Positions 9,565 to 17,829 of a stretch of 40,047 nucleotides of DNA are shown in pieces; the first letter of the stretch is position 1, and every line of letters begins with the position of its first letter. Origin of the DNA: an uncultured Acidobacteriia bacterium (lineage in GTDB: Bacteria > Acidobacteriota > Terriglobia > Bryobacterales > Bryobacteraceae). The notes under the pieces are model-generated. The model ran no database searches, was not told the origin of the DNA, and saw nothing but the letters and a program-made list of their open reading frames with translations. The stretch lies in the NCBI GenBank assembly GCA_903881085.1, contig CAIRSA010000539.1, positions 1 to 40,047 of the forward strand, read 5' to 3'. The position numbers and the translations under genes are program-made.

Positions 9565-10164
9565 ATGAGTCCATCCAAGCGACGCTTGCCGCACATTTAC
9601 CCAGAAGGCAAGTGGCTGTTTCTCACCTGGCATCTGCGCGGCAGTCTACCTCAAGGAATGTATCCGCCGCCAACCAAAGCGTCCAGCGGAAAAGCTTTCG
9701 TTTGGATGGACCGCTATTTGGATCGTGCCGTCACAGGACTGCAATTCTTGCGCGACCCATCCATAGCCCGAATCGTTATTGACTCGCTTCACAAGGGCGT
9801 AGCACTTGGTCACTATGATTTAGCCGCCTTTGTCGTAATGGCGAATCATGTCCACGTTCTGCTCTATCCTAAAATAAATCCGCCGCGGCTTCTGCAATCC
9901 CTCAAAGGCGCCTCAGCACGAGAGGCCAATCGTTTTCTGAATCGCACGGGTGAGCCATTCTGGCAAACCGAATCCTATGACCACTGGGTGCGCGACGCGC
10001 AGGAATAGGCTCGGATTGTCAAATATATAGAAAACAATCCTGTGAAAGCGGGCTTGGCAGAACGTCCAGAAGAATATCCATGGTCAAGTGCAAGCCTTCA
10101 GAGGCGTCTCGACACGAATGTCGAGACGGCAGGCAAGAGTGCCTGCGCCACGGGATGGCACTAA
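9565..10164 (+). pseudogene. REP-associated tyrosine transposase (RAYT), interrupted by amber stop
   Basis: The family is single-strand HUH (Y1) transposases that act on flanking REP hairpins. The first 147 codons (9565-10005) contain the typical start RRLPHIYPEGKWLF, the HUH motif (H95-V-H97 in VMANHVHVLL) and the candidate nucleophile Tyr138 (FWQTESYDHW). A TAG at 10006-10008 then ends the frame. In the same frame after the TAG the family's conserved C-terminal helix continues (ARIVKYIENNPVKAGL, then PEEYPWSSA) and runs through the right-hand REP to a TAA at 10162-10164. The frame is otherwise clean, so this is one recent nonsense change, or rarely a readthrough. The catalytic residues precede the stop, so a truncated product with partial activity cannot be excluded. 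No Shine-Dalgarno is seen. Confidence 0.8.
10103..10151. repeat. REP doublet right of the RAYT gene, inverted copy
   Basis: Two hairpins: a 9-bp stem (GTCTCGACA/TGTCGAGAC with CGAA loop) and a 7-bp stem (GCAGGCA/TGCCTGC with AGAG loop). The reverse complement starts GTGGCGCAGGCACTC, against GTGGCGCAAGCACTC for the left copy, and ends GACGCC like the left copy (GGACGCC). The two copies are therefore related by inversion, with the arms diverged but the pairing kept by compensating changes. Confidence 0.72.
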
Positions 10165-10217
10165 CCGTTCCGCGGTTTGCATCACTTCAGCCAGTTGGAT
10201 ATGATTGGCGTCGAATC

Positions 10218-13200
10218 ATGAACAAGAGATTTCAGTTCGCACTCACCACATGCCTGCTCATGGCTGTACCCGCCTTGGGGCAAGAGACTCGCGGCGCCAT
10301 CTTCGGACGCCTCATGGATGCCCAATCGGCGGCGATCTCAAACGCAAAGGTAGTCGTCACCAACACCGCTACCAATGTCGCCACCGAACTGAAGACCAAT
10401 GAAAAAGGGTTCTACGAAGCAGACCTTCTGGTGAGCGGCAATTATCAGGTGTCCGCGGAAGCGGCGGGGTTCAACAAGATGCTGCGCAAGGGCCTGGTGT
10501 TGCCGATCGGGACGCGGCTTCAAGTCGACCTCCACATGGAGATCGGCGCAGTGAGCGATACGGTGACGGTTAGCGGCGGCATCGATGTGATCAATACCGA
10601 TGAACTGACCTCCGGCCAGGTGCTCGAATCCAAAAGTGCCATGGATCTGCCGAATCCTGGCGGCAACACCATCGTGATGGCGAAGTTCACGCCGGGCCTG
10701 CAATCGTCGCAGTCTGCTGCCGATTCCTCGGTGCGGCTGCACAGCACCGGCGCGGGTTCCAACTTCACCATGGCTGGTGGAATTGGAGGCAACGAATATA
10801 CGGTTGATGGCGTATCCAACAATGGCGGCGCACGTGCGCCCGGCTACATGCCAGCCCCGGATCTGGTGGAAGCGATGCGCGTGGAGACCTCAGCTTTCGA
10901 TGCTGCCAACGGGCACAGCACGGGCGCAAATATTTCCTTCATGACCAAGGCCGGCACCAATCAGATGCACGGGTCATTGCGTTACAGCTACCACAACTTT
11001 CGCTGGAATGCGCTGGACTTCTTCACCAAGCAGGCATTCAATACGCGCATTGCGCAAGCCGTGGCGCAAGGCAACTCCTCGCAAGCGGACCAACTGCGCC
11101 AGCAGAACCCGCATCAACCTGGCTATGCGCAGCAGTTCGCTGCCACGTTCGGCGGCCCGGTGGTGATCCCCAAAGTAATCGATGGCCGCAACAAGCTGTT
11201 CTTCTTTTTCGGCTACGCGGGTTTCCGCACACGGCAATATGTGCAGAGCTATCAGGGCGTGCCGACACAGGCGATGCGGCAAGGGGACTTCTCTTCCCTG
11301 CTGGCCATCAACTCGACCAACTATCAGATCTATGATCCGCTGAGCACCGTGGCCGATCCCACGCGGGCTGGCCATGTGGTGCGCACGCCATTCGCAGGCA
11401 ACATTGTGCCGCTGAACCGCACCATCAATCCGATGTACAAGTTCTATTCCGATCTACTGCCCCTGCCCAACAATCCGCCGCCGAATCCGGCCACGCAGCC
11501 GAACCAGAACTTCATCGCGTTCAGCAATCCCGCCTCTGAAAATTACAATTCCTATGCCAACCGCGTCGACTACAATCTTTCCGCGAAGGACCGCTTCTTC
11601 TTCCGCTGGAGTTGGAACAACTGGCGGAATTTGAATGCTTCGTGGCTGGTGTATGCAACGCCCGCGCTGAACGATTCGGGACAGACGCGGCATAACATAG
11701 GATTGGGCTTCGACTGGGTGCACACATTCGGCGCGCGCGCGGTGCTCGACGTCACCATCGGCTCAAATCAATATCTATCGCAGAACACTGACCCGGGTAT
11801 GGCGAGCATTTTGCCCTCGAAGGTTGGGCTGCCTGCCTACATGGATCAACTGGCTTCCGCGGAGCCGATCATGCCGCAGATGAACTGGAGCGGTTGGAGC
11901 GGCGTGACGCAACCTCTGGCACAAAACCAGACCCGCTATCGAACGCTGACCGGCAAAGCGATCTATTCGTTCATGACATCCCGCCATTCGATAAAGCTGG
12001 GCTTCGATGCACGTGGCCAGTATTCGTCTGCGTTCGTGCCGGGCAATAACGCCGGGTCGTTCACATTCAATAGCACCTGGACACAACGCACCGACGATGG
12101 CTTCCAATCTGCGGGCACGGGAAGTTACGGCGGACCGTGGGCCAGTTTCATGTTGGGTTTGCCAGGAAGCCAGAGCATCGACACGCAGGCCAGCACTGCG
12201 CTTTCCAATCCCTTTTACGGGGTGTTTGTGCAGGACAACTGGCGCGTCAGTTCGCGACTTTCGGTGAATCTGGGACTGCGTATGGAATACGAAATGGGGC
12301 CAACCGAACGCTACAACCGCATGCTGGGAACCTTCGATCCCAATGCAGCGCTGCCGATCGCCGCGGCTGCAACGGCGGCATACGCAGCCAGCCCCGTGCC
12401 AGGAATGCCTGTCTCGCAGTTCAAGGTGATAGGCGGCAATACGTATCCAAGCGCGAATGGCTCCGATCGCAAGCTGTGGAACAACGTGAACCAGTGGATG
12501 CCACGCGTTTCGGTGGCGTATCAACTGGACAACAAGACGGTGCTGCGCGCGGGCGCCGGACAATACTACGACACGTTGAACGTGCTGAATGAGACGGTGA
12601 ACCAGACCGGCTTCAGCAACACCACCACAACCACCATCAGCAATGATTTCGGGCAGACCTGGCTGGTGGGCAAGCCGGGCGCGGGCATCTCTCCGCTGAC
12701 CGACCCGTTTCCGGTGCTACCCGGCGGCAGCCGCGTGATCTCGGCGATCGGGAGTTCGCTCGGCGCGATGACGACCGTAGGCAAAGGACTCACCTACATT
12801 CCTTATGACCGTCCGCACGCACGGCAGACACGCTGGCGCATGGATGTGCAACGCATGCTCGATAACGCCACGTCGATTACCGTGGGCTATACGGGCTCTT
12901 ACTCCGACCGCATCAATCTGAACCAGTCCGTCTCGACCGTTCCGGCACAGTATTATTCCTTCGATACCACGCGCAACAACACGGTGGCGAATAACTGGAA
13001 CGCGAACGTGGCCAATCCATACTACCTCGGGAATTTTGCGTCGCTACAAAACGCAAATCCGACCTTGTATCAGTACATGACCAACAATTCGTTCTTCACC
13101 AGCAAAACGATTGCGCAGAATAAATTGTGGACGCAGTATGCGCAGATGAACGGCCTCACGCAGACTACGTCGCTGGGCAAGGCAAAGACAAACGAAATCC

Positions 13201-13874
13201 AGGTGAGCTTTCAGCGGCGGTTTTCCAAGGGCTTCAACGTGAATGCATCGTACACCAGGCTGTACCAATTCGCGGCCGACTATTTCCCCAATCCGTTCGA
13301 TGCCTCACCCGCCTGGGAGCCCGGCAACAACGGGCGTCCGCAGCGGCTGATTACTACCGCGGTGGCGCAATTGCCCTTCGGCAAAGACCGCCGCTGGCTG
13401 CAGCACGGCCCGGCCAGTTTGATCGCCGGCGGATGGCAGATGTCAGTGATTCAGGAGTATCAGCCCGGAGCGCTGGCATCCTTTGGCGGCACCACTTACT
13501 ACAAAGGCAACATCACCGACGTGTGCAACGGTCCCATGATGCTGGGGCAATGGTTCAACACGGCGGGGTTCGTGACTGACCCCACGCAAACGGCTACCAC
13601 CGGACAGGCTCGTGTGTTTCCGAATTTCATCAACGGCGGCGGGGCCTGCCGCGCAAATTCCATGCTGAACTTCAATGTGAGCCTGGCCCGCGAGTTTCGA
13701 ATCTTTGAGCGGTTGGGCTTCCAATTCCGCAGCGACTTTTACAACATTGCCAACCACGGCTTGTTCAGTGCACCGAATACATCGCCAACGGCAGCCCAGT
13801 TCGGACAGGTTACCTCACAGGTGACGACAGCAGGCCAGCGGGCCGTGGTGTTTCAGGGACGGTTATCGTTCTGA
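10218..13874 (+). CDS. TonB-dependent receptor-like protein with carboxypeptidase regulatory domain
   Basis: A 1218-residue outer-membrane transporter of the large Acidobacteriota type (Oar/CarboxypepD_reg family). A signal peptide (cut after PALG-Q, about residue 21) is followed by a carboxypeptidase-regulatory-like beta sandwich (about 25-112; GAIFGRLMDAQ, KGFYEADLLVSGNYQVSAEAA), a plug domain (about 115-290; NEYTVDGVSNNGG) and a long 22-strand-type beta-barrel ending in the aromatic terminus RLSF. The start at 10218 is chosen because the signal peptide begins there; the frame is open further up, through the right-hand REP, but that part is not protein-like. No clear Shine-Dalgarno. The substrate cannot be read from sequence; proteins of this class are usually assumed to import large polymers or chelates. 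The REP and RAYT immediately upstream may have replaced the original promoter. Confidence 0.9.
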   Translation: MNKRFQFALTTCLLMAVPALGQETRGAIFGRLMDAQSAAISNAKVVVTNTATNVATELKTNEKGFYEADLLVSGNYQVSAEAAGFNKMLRKGLVLPIGTRLQVDLHMEIGAVSDTVTVSGGIDVINTDELTSGQVLESKSAMDLPNPGGNTIVMAKFTPGLQSSQSAADSSVRLHSTGAGSNFTMAGGIGGNEYTVDGVSNNGGARAPGYMPAPDLVEAMRVETSAFDAANGHSTGANISFMTKAGTNQMHGSLRYSYHNFRWNALDFFTKQAFNTRIAQAVAQGNSSQADQLRQQNPHQPGYAQQFAATFGGPVVIPKVIDGRNKLFFFFGYAGFRTRQYVQSYQGVPTQAMRQGDFSSLLAINSTNYQIYDPLSTVADPTRAGHVVRTPFAGNIVPLNRTINPMYKFYSDLLPLPNNPPPNPATQPNQNFIAFSNPASENYNSYANRVDYNLSAKDRFFFRWSWNNWRNLNASWLVYATPALNDSGQTRHNIGLGFDWVHTFGARAVLDVTIGSNQYLSQNTDPGMASILPSKVGLPAYMDQLASAEPIMPQMNWSGWSGVTQPLAQNQTRYRTLTGKAIYSFMTSRHSIKLGFDARGQYSSAFVPGNNAGSFTFNSTWTQRTDDGFQSAGTGSYGGPWASFMLGLPGSQSIDTQASTALSNPFYGVFVQDNWRVSSRLSVNLGLRMEYEMGPTERYNRMLGTFDPNAALPIAAAATAAYAASPVPGMPVSQFKVIGGNTYPSANGSDRKLWNNVNQWMPRVSVAYQLDNKTVLRAGAGQYYDTLNVLNETVNQTGFSNTTTTTISNDFGQTWLVGKPGAGISPLTDPFPVLPGGSRVISAIGSSLGAMTTVGKGLTYIPYDRPHARQTRWRMDVQRMLDNATSITVGYTGSYSDRINLNQSVSTVPAQYYSFDTTRNNTVANNWNANVANPYYLGNFASLQNANPTLYQYMTNNSFFTSKTIAQNKLWTQYAQMNGLTQTTSLGKAKTNEIQVSFQRRFSKGFNVNASYTRLYQFAADYFPNPFDASPAWEPGNNGRPQRLITTAVAQLPFGKDRRWLQHGPASLIAGGWQMSVIQEYQPGALASFGGTTYYKGNITDVCNGPMMLGQWFNTAGFVTDPTQTATTGQARVFPNFINGGGACRANSMLNFNVSLAREFRIFERLGFQFRSDFYNIANHGLFSAPNTSPTAAQFGQVTSQVTTAGQRAVVFQGRLSF

Positions 13875-13926
13875 TGTGGGGCAGATTGGCAATCGGCTTC
13901 GCGCGCCGCCAAGATCTTACGAGGCA

Positions 13927-13945
13927 GGCCGAGTGCCACTCGGCC
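13927..13945. repeat. Palindrome between convergent genes
   Basis: A perfect 9-bp stem (GGCCGAGTG/CACTCGGCC) with one central base lies in the 94-base gap between the TonB-receptor-like gene and uppP, which face each other. It may serve as a shared terminator. Its GAGTGCCACTC core is the same as in the double palindromes at 38054-38089 and 39948-39980, so it also belongs to a dispersed family. Confidence 0.55.
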
Positions 13946-13968
13946 GCCGATTAACAACCGGCCTTACA

Positions 13969-14790
13969 TCACACCCGCATAAATGCCATCACAATGATAA
14001 ACAGACCTAAAGCAATGCGGTAATAAATGAAAACCTTCAAGGTATTGCCCCGCAGATAGTTCATGAAGAAGCCGATGACCAGGCAGCCGGTGACGGCGCT
14101 GATCAACACCCCAAGAGCCATCGGCGTCTGCATCTCATGCGGAATTCCGCCTTCCTTGCGCAGGTCCATGAAGTCTTTCGCGGCAGCCGCCAGAATGGCA
14201 GGGGTCGAAAGCAGAAACGAGAAGCGGGCGGCCGCGGCGCGGTTGAGTTGGCGAGAGAGCCCCGCAACCAGAGTAATGCCGCTGCGGGAAGTGCCGGGGA
14301 TGATCGCCAGCGCCTGAAACATACCAATCCAGAGGGAATCGGCCAGCGAGACGGAACTCAACTCTTTGCGCATGGTGCTCATTTTTTCCGCGGCCATCAT
14401 CAAGAGAGCAACCGCGATCAGCATGAAGCCGATCACGAATTTGTTTTCGCGCAGTGTTGTTTCCACTGCGTGCTTGAAAATATAACCGAAAAAGCCAATA
14501 GGCAATGAGGCGGCGGCGAGATACCACAACAAGTTCGGATTGTCGCTCAATTCGCGGTCATGCCCGAGCTTGATGCCAAACGCCTGACCGATGATCTGCA
14601 ACCAGTCCTTGAAGAAATAGATGAGTACAGCGGCCAGCGTGCCGGCATGCAGCGCGACATCGAAACTAAGTCCTTGATCTTTCCACCCCAATAACCATGG
14701 GGCAAGAGCAAGGTGAGCGGAACTGGAGATGGGCAGGAATTCGGCGAAACCCTGAACCAGGGCGAGGATCACAACCTGATAGATTGGCAT
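13969..14790 (-). CDS. uppP: Undecaprenyl-diphosphatase UppP/BacA
   Basis: This integral membrane enzyme removes a phosphate from undecaprenyl diphosphate so the carrier can be reused for peptidoglycan and surface glycans; loss or overproduction changes bacitracin sensitivity. The 273 residues contain both family motifs: QGFAEFLPISSSAH at 13-26 (catalytic Glu17 and the serine cluster) and PGTSRSG at 165-171 (Ser and Arg of the phosphate pocket). About seven to eight hydrophobic segments cover the rest. Length is normal. It stands alone between a convergent TonB-receptor-like gene and the cytochrome operon. The ATG at 14790 gives the canonical N-terminus; no strong Shine-Dalgarno is visible. 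Confidence 0.96.
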   Translation of the reverse strand: MPIYQVVILALVQGFAEFLPISSSAHLALAPWLLGWKDQGLSFDVALHAGTLAAVLIYFFKDWLQIIGQAFGIKLGHDRELSDNPNLLWYLAAASLPIGFFGYIFKHAVETTLRENKFVIGFMLIAVALLMMAAEKMSTMRKELSSVSLADSLWIGMFQALAIIPGTSRSGITLVAGLSRQLNRAAAARFSFLLSTPAILAAAAKDFMDLRKEGGIPHEMQTPMALGVLISAVTGCLVIGFFMNYLRGNTLKVFIYYRIALGLFIIVMAFMRV

Positions 14791-14895
14791 AAGTGGAAAT
14801 ATCAGTTTACCGCACTCAGGCGGACAGGCGAATCGCGGCCCCCACAGCAGTGTAAGCTACGGAGATAGGAATGCGATCCGCCATTCCGATTCTAG

Positions 14896-16443
14896 CTAGA
14901 GAATACGCAGGAACTCCAGCAGATCCTTGCGTTGCTGATCGTTCAGCTTGATGGGGAACTTCCGGCCATCGGCGGAATTACTGAACGCATCGCTCGTCAG
15001 ATAATCAAGCACCTGCTCCAGCGTGTCCGCGGAATTGTCGTGGAAATAAGGCCCCGTTCTTGCCACCCTTCTCAACTGCGGCACCTTGAATCGATACAGA
15101 TCTTCATAACGCCCAGTGCCCCCAGCCGAACCCGGATCCACCATGACCGGAACGTTCACCAGCGTTCCATCTTCTTTTGCCAACGGCAGCACGACGCGCA
15201 CCAGCGTCTTCTGGCTTTCCGCGCACGGATTCACGCTATTGGGACAGATGTAAGTGCGGAAGTCGAGATTGAAGCGATTGCGCTGCGCCACCCCGATGTC
15301 GAACGTATGTCCAGGCCGCGGAGCAAAGCTGAGCGGATTACCGGGAACATGTTCGATGTTTGAGAAGACGTTCGGTGTATTATGGCAGCCCATGCACTGC
15401 TGCTTGAACAGATCGCGCCCGCGGGTCTGGGCCTCTGTCCGAACTGGCACGGTGAAGAAGGGATCCTTCACCAGCACGGTGTACAGATCGCAGCTGGCCG
15501 AACCGGTAACGCGCAGGCAATCCGCCGGCTTGCACATGGCGCCGGCAGCGTTTGAGCACATGGGGTTCATGGCAGGGTCACTGGGGTTCAAGAAAGCCTT
15601 CAATTGCGGGTGACTGATTGACACGGTCTCAATGAACGCCGCGATGTTGCGCGGACGTTCTTCGAAATCCGGAGGCCCGCTCATTGGAAACTTCGGATTC
15701 GGCGACCGCAGCAGATCGTCAAAGCGGACGTCGGCATTTTGCGTATGCGTGAAGATTGCGCCGCGGGCTGTCTCCTGAATATCGCGGCCGCGATTATCAT
15801 GCAACATGCCGATGGCCAGGCCGGTGTTGACGAAACGGTTCGACCGGCGCCAAACCTGGAGTTGGCGGAAAGGCGAATCGAGCGGGATTAACGAATCCAT
15901 GCGTCCCGGACGAATCGCCACCAACGCATGCTCATTGAGATTGCTGAAACCCTGCGGATGATCGTTATCGTCGGCCACGCGGCCTGTGAAGAGCGGATCG
16001 GAAAGTGAGATTACATTGCTGAGCGGCAGCGTGTGCGGGAGGCCGAGATTGATCTCATCAATCACATTTCCCTTCGTATCGACGCTATCGGGGCGGTGGC
16101 AGGTAGCGCACGTTCTGCCGTTGCTTACGATGGTAGGCGCACCCACGCTGTGAGATTGGCCCTGAAATAGTCCGAGCGAATTTTCGATGGTCTTCTGGTC
16201 TGCACTGAAGCCAAAGTTGCGGCGGCCCAGCGTGGCGTCGGGCGCCGGAATCGGGCAGTTGGGGTCGCAGGCATTGTGCTGCTGGCTTACCAGTCCGGGG
16301 AACTCAACCGTGCTGCTGAAGCGGAATCCGCGTTCGAAGACATCGCGCAGAAAGCTGTCGCGATCGTCGGCCAGCGCATGGATAACAAAGGCCAGCGCAA
16401 GAATAGTGAGCGCCAAAGTAGTTCTTAGTTTTGGATTTTTCAT
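14896..16443 (-). CDS. Secreted di-heme cytochrome c peroxidase / MauG-like protein
   Basis: A periplasmic c-type di-heme protein of 515 residues, of the family that includes bacterial cytochrome c peroxidase and MauG. It has a signal peptide (about 1-25, ending HALA) and two heme c attachment motifs, CATCH (112-116) and CMGCH (350-354). The C-terminal part carries the expected KVPQLRRVARTGPYFHDNSADTLEQVL motif region (typical RTAPYFHDGS-like site, about residue 455-475). The substrate may be peroxide or an oxidised partner protein. Extra cysteines between the hemes (CSNAAGAMCKPADC region) could form disulfides. AAAGGA lies about 10 bases before the ATG. It follows the secreted protein gene at 16462 by 18 bases and is probably co-transcribed with it. 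Confidence 0.85.
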   Translation of the reverse strand: MKNPKLRTTLALTILALAFVIHALADDRDSFLRDVFERGFRFSSTVEFPGLVSQQHNACDPNCPIPAPDATLGRRNFGFSADQKTIENSLGLFQGQSHSVGAPTIVSNGRTCATCHRPDSVDTKGNVIDEINLGLPHTLPLSNVISLSDPLFTGRVADDNDHPQGFSNLNEHALVAIRPGRMDSLIPLDSPFRQLQVWRRSNRFVNTGLAIGMLHDNRGRDIQETARGAIFTHTQNADVRFDDLLRSPNPKFPMSGPPDFEERPRNIAAFIETVSISHPQLKAFLNPSDPAMNPMCSNAAGAMCKPADCLRVTGSASCDLYTVLVKDPFFTVPVRTEAQTRGRDLFKQQCMGCHNTPNVFSNIEHVPGNPLSFAPRPGHTFDIGVAQRNRFNLDFRTYICPNSVNPCAESQKTLVRVVLPLAKEDGTLVNVPVMVDPGSAGGTGRYEDLYRFKVPQLRRVARTGPYFHDNSADTLEQVLDYLTSDAFSNSADGRKFPIKLNDQQRKDLLEFLRIL

Positions 16444-16461
16444 TGTGATGTTGTCCTTTTA

Positions 16462-17670
16462 TTACTGGCCAAGGCAATAGAGCGGTGCGTTGACGAGCGG
16501 ATCGCTTAGCAGTCCGGTCGTGGCCGGAATCGGATAAAGCGCTGGTTGCACGTTGGCGATGGCCGCGGGCAGGCTGAAGTGCCAGCCCAACGGCACACCG
16601 CCTGGCGCCGATGGATTGTTGGCGGCGTAGGAGATGCCGCTGTAGATGTAGTCCTCATTCTGGTCGTTCCCACCGGGCGGGACATCGGGGCGGCCCTCTT
16701 CAACGGTCAGATCGAAACTGATGCCATTGCGCAGAATCACATTCCAAGGGCTGGCCTGCGAAGGCGTCTGCCACTTGGAGACATATGGCCGCAACTGGCC
16801 TTGGGCAGGCTGGTAAGGATTGGCCTTGCACAAATTCTGCGGAACAAAGGCAGCTACAAAATAACCGTAGTAGCCGCCCTCAGTGGTTACCTGGCCGTAA
16901 GGCACGGTGTATTCGCGCGTCGCAAATCCGCTGGCATCGGGATAGAGCAGTGCACTTGAAACCAACTGGCCAACGCCAATGCCAAGACCGATGGTGCCAC
17001 TCGGCGGGCCAGATGGAAAATCAAGTCCGCTGCCCAAAAGCTTAAGCGTTTGACCATCGTAAAAGAAAGGCACATTCTTGGTGTTGAAGGTGGCAAAAAT
17101 GGTCCATAAGCGGTAGCCGGTTCCATCGCTGGCCTTGATCGGCATGTTCTTCGGATTGGTGTGGAACTTGTTCGCCCACCAGCTTGCAGCGGGCGGAGCA
17201 ATGTAGTGATTGGGGTTGTTGGGGTCAGTGATTTCCGGGTCGCCACCATCGACTCTGGCGATGCTGGGGCTCTGCTTCATGTGATAGAGCTTGATCGAAT
17301 AATGAACGGTGTTGGCGGATTTGTCCCAATCGATCCGCACCGTGCCCTTCGGGTCCGTTGGATAACCGGCGGGCAGAGGTGTAATCCAATCCTCAATGGC
17401 GCCACCAGCGCCGCGCCATAGCGGCGAATAGAGCTGTCCTTTATTGTCATCGCCCGTCCATACGGGACCGATGAGTTTGCAATCGGCATCGATCCACTTC
17501 GAAACCGGTGCGCCGGCAAGGTAGTGATTGATTACCTGCATGTAGTCGTCTCCGGATTGGTTGGTTGGATTGCAGGCGCCAGCCTGCGGAACAATATCAT
17601 CAGCCGCTACAAGACTGGTTAGAAAGCCGAGACACAAAAGTGCCAAGGCCAGTGGGTGCATTTGTCGCAA
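16462..17670 (-). CDS. Secreted protein of unknown function, partner of MauG-like cytochrome
   Basis: I do not recognise a family. About 402 residues: signal peptide (MHPLALALLCLGFLTSLVAA within the first 30 residues), then a soluble, aromatic- and Pro/Gly-rich domain with only a few cysteines and no heme motif. The region rich in Asp, Gly and Trp (DWDKSANTVHYSIKLYHM) suggests a beta-sandwich, possibly carbohydrate- or metal-binding, but this is a guess. Start choice: AAGGAG at 17677-17682 is 6 bases before a TTG at 17670 and 15 before the ATG at 17661, so the TTG is favoured; the ATG remains possible and gives 399 residues. The gene precedes the di-heme cytochrome by 18 bases, suggesting the two proteins act together, for example as enzyme and substrate or maturase. 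Confidence 0.6.
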   Translation of the reverse strand: MRQMHPLALALLCLGFLTSLVAADDIVPQAGACNPTNQSGDDYMQVINHYLAGAPVSKWIDADCKLIGPVWTGDDNKGQLYSPLWRGAGGAIEDWITPLPAGYPTDPKGTVRIDWDKSANTVHYSIKLYHMKQSPSIARVDGGDPEITDPNNPNHYIAPPAASWWANKFHTNPKNMPIKASDGTGYRLWTIFATFNTKNVPFFYDGQTLKLLGSGLDFPSGPPSGTIGLGIGVGQLVSSALLYPDASGFATREYTVPYGQVTTEGGYYGYFVAAFVPQNLCKANPYQPAQGQLRPYVSKWQTPSQASPWNVILRNGISFDLTVEEGRPDVPPGGNDQNEDYIYSGISYAANNPSAPGGVPLGWHFSLPAAIANVQPALYPIPATTGLLSDPLVNAPLYCLGQ

Positions 17671-17829
17671 GAGGTTCTCCTTCAGTTGTGAAAGCAAGGC
17701 AGCATATTCCGCCCTTCACATCTGTAGGGCGCAGATTCCGATCCGGTTGCCCCACGTGTATGAAAGTAATTGTGAGAAAGTCGCACCCAACGGTGGCATA
17801 TGATATTCTCGACAGGGAGAAATCGCCCG

